From Aeromicrobium marinum DSM 15272 (GTDB lineage Bacteria; Actinomycetota; Actinomycetes; Propionibacteriales; Nocardioidaceae), in contig NZ_CM001024.1 in NCBI RefSeq assembly GCF_000160775.2, positions 2,444,342 to 2,479,140 of the forward strand: 34,799 nucleotides of DNA, read 5' to 3'. Each line of letters begins with the position of its first letter. Within the stretch, counting starts at the first letter, position 1. Under the pieces are notes generated by a model that searched no databases, was not told the origin of the DNA, and worked only from the letters and a program-made list of their open reading frames with translations. Both the position numbers and the translations under genes were made by a program. Shown here piece after piece: positions 25,234 to 32,409 of this stretch.

Positions 25234-25263
25234 ACCATAGGTGCGCAGAGGCGCACCTATAGT
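25234..25263. promoter_or_regulatory. Shared operator with back-to-back leaderless promoters (MFS / copC)
   Basis: A perfect inverted repeat, ATAGGTGCGC (25237-25246) and GCGCACCTAT (25251-25260) with AGAG between, lies in the 44-bp gap. On + the -10 TATAGT (25258-25263) precedes the copC ATG by eight bases; on - TATGGT (25239-25234) precedes the MFS GTG by six. Each -10 overlaps one arm, so one bound dimer would block both genes. Confidence 0.75.
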
Positions 25264-25271
25264 CTGTCGCC

Positions 25272-25859
25272 ATGAACTTTGCGCACCGCGCCTGCTTTGC
25301 TGTCGGCGTGCTCGCCCTCCTGCTCGCGCCGCTGCCTGCGGCCGCCGACGCCGCGCTGGTCGGGTCCACCCCGACCGACGGATCGGCTGTCGTCGACGGG
25401 GCGCCCCCGATCGTGAGTTTCGAGTTCAGCGAGGACGTCTTCGAGGGGGCGGCGTTTCTCGCCGTCATCGACCCGGAGGGAACCGAAGTCTCCACCGGCG
25501 ATGTGAGCGTCGACGGCCGAACACTCCAGCGCGGGTACGCGCCAACAGGACCCGGCACGTACACCGCTTCCTACCGGATCGTGTCCACCGACGGCCATCC
25601 AGTCGAGGGCAGCATCACCTTCACCAGCGAGGGCCTGGCTGTCGAGGACGATCCGACATCATCTCCGCAGGAGGCGCCGGCTCCGGCGGGCCAGGACGGA
25701 TCGATCACTGCGACCGCGGACAGTGACGACGCCAGCCTTCTGCAGAGCCCGCTGACATGGGCCGCGGTTGCCCTCGTCGCGGCAACGACCGTCGTCTGGC
25801 TTCTTGTCGCCCGACGTCGTCGGCCGGAACCCGAGGTGGCGGACGTCGACCGCGCCTGA
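25272..25859 (+). CDS. copC: CopC-family copper-binding protein, membrane-anchored
   Basis: The 195-residue protein has a signal peptide (1-25), a CopC beta-sandwich (A-L-V-G-S-T-P-T-D-G-S ... P-P-I-V-S-F-E-F-S-E-D-V) and a C-terminal membrane anchor (about 159-180) with a basic tail. The Asp-Gly-His of the copper site is kept (S-T-D-G-H-P-V-E-G), but the N-terminal histidine that normally follows the cleavage site (A-H-A) is missing: the sequence reads A-A-A-D-A-A-L. CopC binds Cu(II) in the periplasm or outside the membrane and usually works with CopD, here encoded 6 kb away as a CopD-CtaG fusion. Confidence 0.9.
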   Translation: MNFAHRACFAVGVLALLLAPLPAAADAALVGSTPTDGSAVVDGAPPIVSFEFSEDVFEGAAFLAVIDPEGTEVSTGDVSVDGRTLQRGYAPTGPGTYTASYRIVSTDGHPVEGSITFTSEGLAVEDDPTSSPQEAPAPAGQDGSITATADSDDASLLQSPLTWAAVALVAATTVVWLLVARRRRPEPEVADVDRA

Positions 25860-25917
25860 CGTTCTTGGCCCGCTTCGGGTCGCGGGCGGAATGCCTCGAC
25901 CGCAAAGGTTCTCAAGC

Positions 25918-25947
25918 TTGACCGTGATCGTTTAGTGACGCTATCAT
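25918..25947 (+). promoter_or_regulatory. Promoter and candidate operator of the CmtR-like gene
   Basis: TTGACC (25918-25923), 18 bp, then TATCAT (25942-25947), which lies six bases before the ATG at 25954 (leaderless). TGATCG (25925-25930) and CTATCA (25941-25946) form an imperfect inverted repeat with a 10-bp spacer covering the promoter, suited to autoregulation by the ArsR protein. Confidence 0.55.
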
Positions 25948-25953
25948 CGCTGT

Positions 25954-26328
25954 ATGACGATCCAATCGATGCCGGGCACTGCTGGCTCGGGCGAGTCCCT
26001 CACCGCGGCCGCGTGTCTGTTCCACGGCTTCAGCGACCGCGCCCGCTTGGTCATCCTCCAGCACTTGCTGCTCGGCGAGCACCGTGTGGTGGAACTGACC
26101 GAGCACCTCGGTCTGGCCCAGTCCACGGTGTCCAAGCACCTCGCGTGCCTGAAAGACTGTGGCCTGGTGTCGTCGCGACCCGAGGGACGCGCATCGATCT
26201 TCAGCGTCACCCACCCGGAGGCGACGACATCCCTGCTCGCCGCCGCCGAGCAACTGCTGGACCTCACCGGGTTCGCCGTCACCCTGTGCCCCAACCACGG
26301 AACGAGCAGTGGGCATGACCGAGCTTGA
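25954..26328 (+). CDS. ArsR-family repressor, CmtR-like (Cd/Pb sensor)
   Basis: A 124-residue winged-helix protein. The recognition helix region reads L-G-L-A-Q-S-T-V-S-K-H-L-A-C-L-K-D-C-G-L-V. Cys65 and Cys69 (C-x3-C) in that helix plus Cys112 near the C-terminus (T-L-C-P-N-H-G) match the three ligands of M. tuberculosis CmtR (Cys57, Cys61, Cys102), which senses Cd(II) and Pb(II). It likely represses itself and the downstream transporters, with which it forms an operon (26315 start overlaps its end by 14 bases). A leaderless start at ATG 25954 is supported by the -10 box. Confidence 0.88.
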   Translation: MTIQSMPGTAGSGESLTAAACLFHGFSDRARLVILQHLLLGEHRVVELTEHLGLAQSTVSKHLACLKDCGLVSSRPEGRASIFSVTHPEATTSLLAAAEQLLDLTGFAVTLCPNHGTSSGHDRA

Positions 26329-27043
26329 GGCGGCACGCAGGGCGCACCTCGGACGGAGGGCCCAGCTGCTCGCGGGCTTCTCGGTCACCTACAACGTCGT
26401 CGAGGCGGTCATCGCCATCAGCGCCGGGATCGTCGCCGGGTCGGTGGCTCTCATCGGATTCGGGCTCGACTCAACCGTCGAGGTCGCCAGCGGACTCATC
26501 ATCCTGTGGCAGTTCTCGCATCGCATCCCCCAGTCCCGGGAGCAGCAGGCGCTGAGACTCCTGGCGTTCTCGTTCTTCGCCCTGGCCGCCTATGTCGGGT
26601 TCGAGTCGGCTCGCGCGCTGATCTTCGGGTCGGACCCCGACGCCTCCACCGTCGGCATCATCCTCGCGGCCGTGTCGTTGGTCGTGATGCCGTTCGTGTC
26701 CTACGCCCAACGCCGCACCGGCAAGGCGCTCGGCTCCAACGCCGTCTACGCCGACGGCACGCAGACCCTGCTGTGCACCTACCTCTCGGCCGTCCTCCTC
26801 GTCGGCCTGGTCGCGAACGCCACGCTGGGCTGGACCTGGGCCGATCCCGTCGCTGGCCTGATCATCGCCGTCATCGCCCTGCGCGAAGGGCTCGAGGCAT
26901 GGAAGGGCGACGGGTGCTGTTCGCCCCTCAGCACAACGTCGGAGTCGACTCACGGCCTCGGCTGCACCGACGTCGACGATCCGTGTCGCGCAGTCAGTTC
27001 CGAGGATCAGCTGCTCGGCGGAGAACGCGGCGGGAGGCTCTGA
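26315..27043 (+). CDS. CDF-related cation transporter with Cys-rich tail
   Basis: The 242-residue membrane protein has six hydrophobic segments and the pattern of short CDF-related cation transporters: I-G-F-G-L-D-S-T-V-E-V-A-S-G (Asp52) in segment 2 and Y-A-D-G-T-Q-T-L-L-C-T-Y-L-S (Asp147, Cys154) in segment 5, probably the transport site. Unlike the common form it continues after G-D-G-C-C into a tail of about 40 residues with Cys201, Cys202, Cys217, Cys224 and His213, which could bind soft metals such as Cd(II). The ATG at 26315 overlaps the end of the CmtR-like gene; the stop overlaps the next start (TGATG). Likely role: efflux of the metal sensed by the regulator. Confidence 0.85.
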   Translation: MTELEAARRAHLGRRAQLLAGFSVTYNVVEAVIAISAGIVAGSVALIGFGLDSTVEVASGLIILWQFSHRIPQSREQQALRLLAFSFFALAAYVGFESARALIFGSDPDASTVGIILAAVSLVVMPFVSYAQRRTGKALGSNAVYADGTQTLLCTYLSAVLLVGLVANATLGWTWADPVAGLIIAVIALREGLEAWKGDGCCSPLSTTSESTHGLGCTDVDDPCRAVSSEDQLLGGERGGRL

Positions 27044-27657
27044 TGGCTGCTGTCGCACTCGTCCTGTTCGGGGTGTACTTCGCGATCGCCTTCGGGTGGC
27101 GCACGTGGTTGCAGTTCCGCTCCACCGGTGACAGCGGGTTCAGAGGCATCAGCGGCCGCGCCGGGTCGGTCGAGTGGACCGGCCGAGTACTGTTCGTCGT
27201 GGCACTGGTCGCCGCCGTCGCCGCGCCGATCGCTGACCTCGCCGGCCTGCCGACCACCGACGTCCTGGTCGGTCGGCCGATCCAGATCGCGGGTGTGATC
27301 ATCACCGTGGCTGGCATCGCGGCGACGTTCGCCGCACAAGTCGCGATGGGCTCGAGCTGGCGGGTCGGGGTCGACGAGGCCGAACGGACCGAGCTGGTCA
27401 CGGGTGGTGCGTTCGCTCTGGCTCGCAACCCCATCTTCACGGCCATGGCCGTCACCGGACTCGGGCTGGTGCTGGTGGTCCCGAACGTCCTCGGCATCGC
27501 CGGACTGATCGGCCTCGTGGTGGCCATCCAGATCCAGGTCCGCGGTGTCGAGGAGCCCTACCTCGCACGCCAGCACGGAAACCAGTGGGCCGCCTACAGC
27601 AACCGGGTCGGCAGATTCCTTCCTGGCATCGGAACGATCAAGAACGGGACCACGTGA
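27043..27657 (+). CDS. Isoprenylcysteine carboxyl methyltransferase-family membrane protein
   Basis: The 204-residue protein has about five hydrophobic segments and the ICMT/PEMT signature G-S-S-W-R-V-G-V-D-E-A-E-R-T-E-L-V-T-G-G, A-R-N-P-I-F-T-A-M and V-E-E-P-Y-L-A-R-Q-H-G at the C-terminus, where SAM and substrate bind. Bacterial members have no known prenylated protein partners; they are often found in metal-resistance operons beside CDF transporters. A GGAGG site precedes the ATG. It overlaps both neighbours by one base, so it is firmly part of the cmtR-like operon. What it methylates is unknown. Confidence 0.85.
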   Translation: MAAVALVLFGVYFAIAFGWRTWLQFRSTGDSGFRGISGRAGSVEWTGRVLFVVALVAAVAAPIADLAGLPTTDVLVGRPIQIAGVIITVAGIAATFAAQVAMGSSWRVGVDEAERTELVTGGAFALARNPIFTAMAVTGLGLVLVVPNVLGIAGLIGLVVAIQIQVRGVEEPYLARQHGNQWAAYSNRVGRFLPGIGTIKNGTT

Positions 27658-28568
27658 TGGGCGCGGACCACAGCCACCGTCCACCAGCAGGCCACGCAGG
27701 CGGACGGTACCGGCGCCGGCTGGCGATCGCGTTCGGTCTGATCTTCACGTTCTTCTTCGTGGAGCTCGTCTACGGACTGCTGGCCAACTCGCTCGCACTG
27801 ATCTCGGACGCCGGCCACATGGCCGCCGACGTCGTCGCACTCGGCGCTGCCCTCGCGGCAACCACGATCGCCACCCGCAAGGACACCACCGGCAGACGAA
27901 CGTTCGGGTCCTACCGGGCGGAAGTTTTCGCCGCCGGCCTGACCGTGCTCATCATGCTCGGAGTCTCTGCCTATGTGGTCTTCGAGGCGATCGGTCGCAT
28001 CGGCAACGACTCGGAAGTCTCACCCACCCCCATGATCGTCGTCGGCGGTCTCGGCCTGATCATCAATCTCGTCGTGATGATGATGCTGCGCAGCGGTGCG
28101 CAGGACAGTCTCAACGTCAAGGGCGCCTACTTCGAGGTCATTGCTGACACGGCAGGTTCAGCCGGAGTGATCGCCGCCGGCGTGCTCGTGGCAACGACGG
28201 GCCAACCGTGGTGGGACACCACCGTCGCCCTGGCCATCGGCATCTTCGTGGCCGTGCGCGCGATCATGCTCGGCCGTCAGGTGCTCGCCGTGCTCGGCCA
28301 ACACGTCCCGGAAGGAATGCCGATCGACGAGGTCGCCGACACGCTCGCCGCGATCCCCGGAGTCACCGACGTCCACGACCTCCACATCTGGGTGCTCACC
28401 TCGGGCATGAACGTCGCCACCGCCCACCTGGTCGGCGCCACCACCGAAGACCTGCCCCGCATCCTCGACCACGCGCGCACCATCCTCAGACGCGACTACG
28501 ACATCGACCACGCGACCATCCAGGTCGAACGCACCGCAACCCGCGAGTGCCATGAGCTTGGCTGGTGA
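27657..28568 (+). CDS. CDF-family divalent cation exporter (CzcD/ZitB-like)
   Basis: A 303-residue cation diffusion facilitator. Six hydrophobic segments are followed by a cytoplasmic ferredoxin-like domain (from about 215). Transport site: H54-x3-D58 in segment 2 (S-D-A-G-H-M-A-A-D) and E160-x3-D164 in segment 5 (Y-F-E-V-I-A-D-T-A-G), so one classic His is a Glu, a substitution that I believe is common in actinobacteria. The N-terminus has a short His cluster (G-A-D-H-S-H-R). It exports Zn(II), Co(II) or Cd(II) with proton exchange. Last gene of the operon; its GTG/ATG start overlaps the preceding stop. Confidence 0.92.
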   Translation: MGADHSHRPPAGHAGGRYRRRLAIAFGLIFTFFFVELVYGLLANSLALISDAGHMAADVVALGAALAATTIATRKDTTGRRTFGSYRAEVFAAGLTVLIMLGVSAYVVFEAIGRIGNDSEVSPTPMIVVGGLGLIINLVVMMMLRSGAQDSLNVKGAYFEVIADTAGSAGVIAAGVLVATTGQPWWDTTVALAIGIFVAVRAIMLGRQVLAVLGQHVPEGMPIDEVADTLAAIPGVTDVHDLHIWVLTSGMNVATAHLVGATTEDLPRILDHARTILRRDYDIDHATIQVERTATRECHELGW

Positions 28569-28753
28569 GCAGCCGCGGCAACGAGCGGCGCACCTCGTGA
28601 CCCAGCCGAGCCACGACGGTGACAACAGCAAGACCGACGAAGCCCCCTACCATTCCGATGACTTCACATCACAGCAACACGTCTGAATCCCGTTAGATCA
28701 CTACAAGGTGTGCCCAGAATTTGCCCGCAGGCAGCAGTTCGAAGTTGTCGCCG
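28569..28753. other. Gap behind the CDF operon
   Basis: 185 bp between the CDF gene and the convergent methyltransferase. I see no gene, no clear hairpin terminator and no repeat that recurs in the window. Confidence 0.4.
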
Positions 28754-29377
28754 TCAGGGGACGACCCGACCGCCGAGCCACGTGAACGGCTGCTCGCTCC
28801 CCCACGGGGTGGTGTGGATGATCTCGCGCTGGTCGATCACCTCGAATCCTGGGCCAAGAGCGTCGATGAGGCCCTCGGCGCTATGCCTGGCGACAGGGAG
28901 ACCTGAGCAATGCTCTGGTCCGCTCAGCGCGAATGTGGCGACCACGAATGCCCCTCCTGGTTGAACGGCGGTGCGCAGACTGGTGAGATACGCCGCTCGC
29001 GCGTCGGGATCGGTCAGGAAGTGGAAGACCGCGCGGTCGTGCCAGACGTCGTACCGTCGCGATGGCGCCCATTCGGTGAGGTCGGCAACAACCCATTCGA
29101 CCTGCTCGCCGTCCTTGCCGAGTCGTTCACGACTCTGGCGGAGCGCTTCGGCAGACACGTCGAGAACGGCCAAGTCGCGGTGGCCCCTTCCCCACAGGCT
29201 GTCGACGAGCGTGGAGGTTCCGCCGCCGACATCGATCACTGATTGGCCGATCACGACACCCAACCGGTCGAGCATCGCCAGAGAATCGGTCGGCTTGGGC
29301 TCGTACCAGCTGGTGTCGGTGTCGGCCTTGGAGCCGTAGACCGCATTCCAGTGATCATCCTTCGGATCTCTCATCAT
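28754..29377 (-). CDS. Class I SAM-dependent methyltransferase
   Basis: The 207-residue protein has the Rossmann SAM motif VIDVGGGTS (47-55), the acidic end of strand 2 (L-A-V-L-D-V-S), motif with Asp in V-V-A-D-L-T-E-W, and D-V-W-H-D-R-A-V-F-H-F-L-T. The N-terminus W-N-A-V-Y-G-S-K-x-x-x-x-x-S-W-Y-E-P-K-P and the C-S-G-L-P-V-A-R-H-S segment place it with small cytoplasmic methyltransferases related to thiol/halide or tellurite-type enzymes (weak). The substrate is unknown. It stands alone on the - strand at the right end of the metal island; start is one of two adjacent ATGs (29377 or 29374). Confidence 0.85.
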   Translation of the reverse strand: MMRDPKDDHWNAVYGSKADTDTSWYEPKPTDSLAMLDRLGVVIGQSVIDVGGGTSTLVDSLWGRGHRDLAVLDVSAEALRQSRERLGKDGEQVEWVVADLTEWAPSRRYDVWHDRAVFHFLTDPDARAAYLTSLRTAVQPGGAFVVATFALSGPEHCSGLPVARHSAEGLIDALGPGFEVIDQREIIHTTPWGSEQPFTWLGGRVVP

Positions 29378-29637
29378 TTGAACGATCCTGTCACTGCTGC
29401 GGCCACACGCGCCCGAGTCTCACGCCACGAGCCGCCATCGAACTCACCCAGGCATACGACCGAGCAGGAAGGACACTTCGGCCGGCACCCCGGCAGGTTG
29501 GACTCGCGTGACCTCGATGTGACCGGTGTTGGCCATTCTTTGGCCCCGCCCCGGACCCCACGAAACCGGCACCGGCCCATCGACATGGCCGCCCGATCAG
29601 CCGGCCGTCCGACGGACCGGTTCGCACCCGCGACGAA
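29378..29637. other. Non-coding stretch before the right tRNA remnant
   Basis: A 260-bp stretch without a credible gene. Open frames here are shadows with no ribosome sites. No integrase or excisionase remnant is recognisable. Confidence 0.4.
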
Positions 29638-29675
29638 ACCCCCGCATCGACTGGAATACCAGCCAAGACGGGGGC
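29638..29675 (-). terminator. Terminator-like hairpin behind the right tRNA remnant
   Basis: CCCCCG (29639-29644) pairs with CGGGGG (29669-29674), with an inner CTGG-AATA-CCAG stem. It occupies the same position relative to the tRNA tail as the hairpin at 15482-15523 and shares the CGACTG inner sequence, so both ends carry related but diverged copies. Confidence 0.55.
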
Positions 29676-29684
29676 TTCGACACT

Positions 29685-29711
29685 GCGGTGGCGGTGGGAT
29701 TTGAACCCACG
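29685..29711 (-). other. tRNA 3'-end remnant / right attachment-site repeat
   Basis: These 27 bases are identical to 16876-16902 and hold the same tRNA tail (T-arm, acceptor strand, discriminator) on the - strand. To the right no anticodon or D-arm follows, so the tRNA is incomplete here too. In tRNA-targeted integration the intact tRNA ends up at the far side of the last element, which predicts an intact gene to the right, beyond this window. Confidence 0.75.
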
Positions 29712-29957
29712 GTGGGAATGACCTTCACGCTCCAATCGCGCTTCCCCACGCCGGCCTCTTGAGAGTCGCGATCGGCGCACAACCTCGGGAGGGCGCCCGC
29801 GGAGTGCACCGCTTCGAGCAAACTGACAGTGGCAAGCGCCTACGGGCCAAATGAGAATCTTCCATCACCTTCGATTTGCATGTGGCCGTTCACGCGAAAC
29901 CTGTCGTCGCTTCCTGACAGCATCGTGTAGTTGCTGCACCGATCCGATTGGAATCGT
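29712..29957. other. Upstream region of the defence-like operon
   Basis: 246 bp between the tRNA remnant and the first gene of the three-gene unit. The GC content falls along this stretch. A TGTAGT box (29925-29930) could be a -10. I see no gene and no repeat array. Confidence 0.35.
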
Positions 29958-32345
29958 ATGAAACTGTCCAGAGTTGATGTTCGCTTCTTCAGATCGTTCA
30001 ACTACGACTATGAGCTGAAGGCGCGAGAAGGGAGCGAGCCGGCGAGCTGGGAGGATGCTGACCCAGCTTGGTTCCCATTCGTGAAGGTTCAACTGGACTC
30101 CGAAGTCACCGCCATCGTCGGTGCAAACGAGGCGGGCAAGAGCCAGCTCTTGACGGCAATCAAGGCCGCCCTTTCCGGTACGCCAATCGAGCGAGCCGAC
30201 TTCTGCCGCTACAGCGAACGGTACTCCGCGAAGACGAACGAAATTCGCTTACCCGAGTTTGGGGGTACTTTCACTCTTGAGCCCGGTGAACCAAACCTGG
30301 ACCCTTCCACCGGTCTGGCGGACGTTCGTGAGTTCACTCTCTACCGTCCCGGCAGCGGTGCACCGTTCGTGGTCGCGAACAACCTTCGCATCGAGATGTC
30401 CCCATCGGCGATCTCCGCGCTAGTGCCGCTCTTGCCTTCATTCCATGAGCTCAGGACTGACCTTGCTATCCCAAACAGCGTCTCGATCGCCGAACTAGCG
30501 GGAGAAGAGCGGCACCGAATGCACGATCGCAAGCAGCGGACGGGACTCTTGGCAGAACTGTCTGCGCTTGCTGCTCCGACCGCCGAGGCCGTCGCGGCGA
30601 AACTTGTGCCACGGCTAGTGGCAGCCGAGGATGAGGCAAGTATCGAAGCCGAAAGCAAGCGCAGAGCTGAGTTCGAGCTCGCCCGCCAACTACTTGTCGA
30701 TGCTGCCGGTATCGACCAAAGCATGTTCGTCGAGCTACGCGAGGCGATCAGATCCGGTCGTGAAGGTCAGGTCGAGGGCATTGTTGGAATCATGAACTCG
30801 GCGATCAAGGAGAACCTGAACATTCAACGTTGGTGGACCCAGGACCGCGATTTCGACCTCTTGGTAGAGGCCAGGGAGCAGGAACTCGCCTTTACGATTC
30901 GAGACCGCACCAACTCGAAGTACTCCTTCGACGAGCGTAGCCAAGGCCTTCGCTTCTTCCTCAGCTACTTCGTTCAACTGACGGCGCACCGCCTCAAGAA
31001 CGTGAAAGCAGACATTCTTCTCCTCGACGAGCCCGACGCGTTCCTGTCCAGCATCGGACAGCAAGACCTCTTGCGTGTGTTGCATGACTACGCAATGCCG
31101 GAGGATGCGACGCCAAGAAGCCAGGTCGTATATGTGACGCACTCACCGTTCCTCATCGATAAGAACGCCCCTCATCGGATCCGGGTTCTCGACAAGGGTT
31201 CCGAAGATGAGGGGACACGAGTGGTGCGCGACGCAGCGAACAATCGATACGAGCCACTGCGGTCGTCGCTCGGCGCGCACGTGGCTGAGACGGCCTTCAT
31301 CGGCGGTCAGAATCTGTTCGTTGAGGGAATCGCCGACCAGATTCTCATCGCCGGAGTCTCAGCCCAGATCAACAGGCGCGAGCAGAGCACCGCTGGAGCA
31401 CTGGATCTCAACGCAGTTACAGTCGTGGCAGCAGGTGGAGCTGATGCCATTCCCTACATGGTCTACCTCGCACGTGGCCGGGACACCGTGAAGCCTCCCT
31501 GCGTTGCGCTGCTTGACGGTGACGCATCGGGCCGCGATGCAGAGCGTGTTCTCAAACGAGGTGAAGCTCGAAAGAAGCGCGTTCTACTGGACGAGTACAT
31601 TGTGCGCCTCGACCTCTGGGCTGCCGACTCGGGTCTTGAGTTCGAACCCAACGTCACGGTTGAGGAGATCGAGGACCTCCTCCCCGTCGAAGTCGCACAT
31701 CGCGCGTCGCTTAACTACCTTGCTCGATTCAACGATCTGGGCACTGTGGACACGAGCAAATTCACTCCCGCCACCATTCGGGCTGGGCTTGAGGCTGAAG
31801 GCGTCGGAATCTGGGACGCGCTCGACGCTGCGTACCGCACGGCGTTTACTGATGACCACCTCGAAAAGGCGGGGCTAGCCCGCGAAGTGGTCTCCCTCTT
31901 GGCCTTGGAGCCCGACATTGAGGGAGGCGACGATGTGCGGCAACGCTTTGGCGCCCTCCTGCGCCACCTTGCAGAACGACTCGACCTCGCATCCGATGAC
32001 GAGGAGCGGAGCCGTACCGATGACCGACTGAAGCGAGCAATCAAGAACTTCACTCGCAACCACCCATCCGGCATGAGAAAGCATGACGCGAAGAAGCTAC
32101 TCCGCGAGATCGAGGCTTCCCTGGGGGCGTCAGAGTTCGGCGATGAAGTCCGCCCTCGGGTCCACCGGATTGCTCGCGAGTTTGAGCTGACCGACTCAAC
32201 GAGCCCGAACGTACCTCGCTTCCCGCAGTTTCGGGAGGAGATAAAGTCATTGAACTCGAGCGAACGCATCGCCTACCAGGATGACGCCCTATCCGATCCG
32301 GTCGGAGCGATCTACCTGGATGCGTCAGTCGACGGCGACAATTAG
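29958..32345 (+). CDS. OLD-family AAA ATPase/TOPRIM nuclease
   Basis: A 795-residue protein. The ABC-type ATPase part has Walker A GANEAGKS (55-62), a signature-like F-D-E-R-S-Q-G-L-R-F-F (324-334), Walker B ILLLDEPDAFL (353-363) and the switch His in VTHSPFLID (393-401). It is followed by a TOPRIM domain with FVEGIADQILI (Glu456), A-A-G-G-A-D (491-496) and ALLDGDASG (Asp520, Asp522). This is the order of OLD-family nucleases (P2 Old, GajA of Gabija). About 250 extra C-terminal residues are unassigned. I chose the ATG at 29958; the frame opens earlier at a TTG without support. First gene of a + strand unit with DUF262 and a second AAA/TOPRIM gene. Lower GC than the left half of the window suggests horizontal transfer. 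Confidence 0.88.
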   Translation: MKLSRVDVRFFRSFNYDYELKAREGSEPASWEDADPAWFPFVKVQLDSEVTAIVGANEAGKSQLLTAIKAALSGTPIERADFCRYSERYSAKTNEIRLPEFGGTFTLEPGEPNLDPSTGLADVREFTLYRPGSGAPFVVANNLRIEMSPSAISALVPLLPSFHELRTDLAIPNSVSIAELAGEERHRMHDRKQRTGLLAELSALAAPTAEAVAAKLVPRLVAAEDEASIEAESKRRAEFELARQLLVDAAGIDQSMFVELREAIRSGREGQVEGIVGIMNSAIKENLNIQRWWTQDRDFDLLVEAREQELAFTIRDRTNSKYSFDERSQGLRFFLSYFVQLTAHRLKNVKADILLLDEPDAFLSSIGQQDLLRVLHDYAMPEDATPRSQVVYVTHSPFLIDKNAPHRIRVLDKGSEDEGTRVVRDAANNRYEPLRSSLGAHVAETAFIGGQNLFVEGIADQILIAGVSAQINRREQSTAGALDLNAVTVVAAGGADAIPYMVYLARGRDTVKPPCVALLDGDASGRDAERVLKRGEARKKRVLLDEYIVRLDLWAADSGLEFEPNVTVEEIEDLLPVEVAHRASLNYLARFNDLGTVDTSKFTPATIRAGLEAEGVGIWDALDAAYRTAFTDDHLEKAGLAREVVSLLALEPDIEGGDDVRQRFGALLRHLAERLDLASDDEERSRTDDRLKRAIKNFTRNHPSGMRKHDAKKLLREIEASLGASEFGDEVRPRVHRIAREFELTDSTSPNVPRFPQFREEIKSLNSSERIAYQDDALSDPVGAIYLDASVDGDN

Positions 32346-32409
32346 TCCAACCCACACCGCACCGCGCGCAGAACCAAGGCCCTACGAAGTATTCAAACGA
32401 TGGAGTCAC

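Noticed and set aside
27657..28568. His-to-Glu change in CDF segment 5 as a novel metal site
   Set aside because: I believe E-V-L-G-D-type sequences are common in actinobacterial CDF proteins, so this is not remarkable.
29931..29957. Earlier TTG start of the OLD gene
   Set aside because: Adds nine residues without support; the ATG at 29958 begins with the expected first strand of the ATPase.
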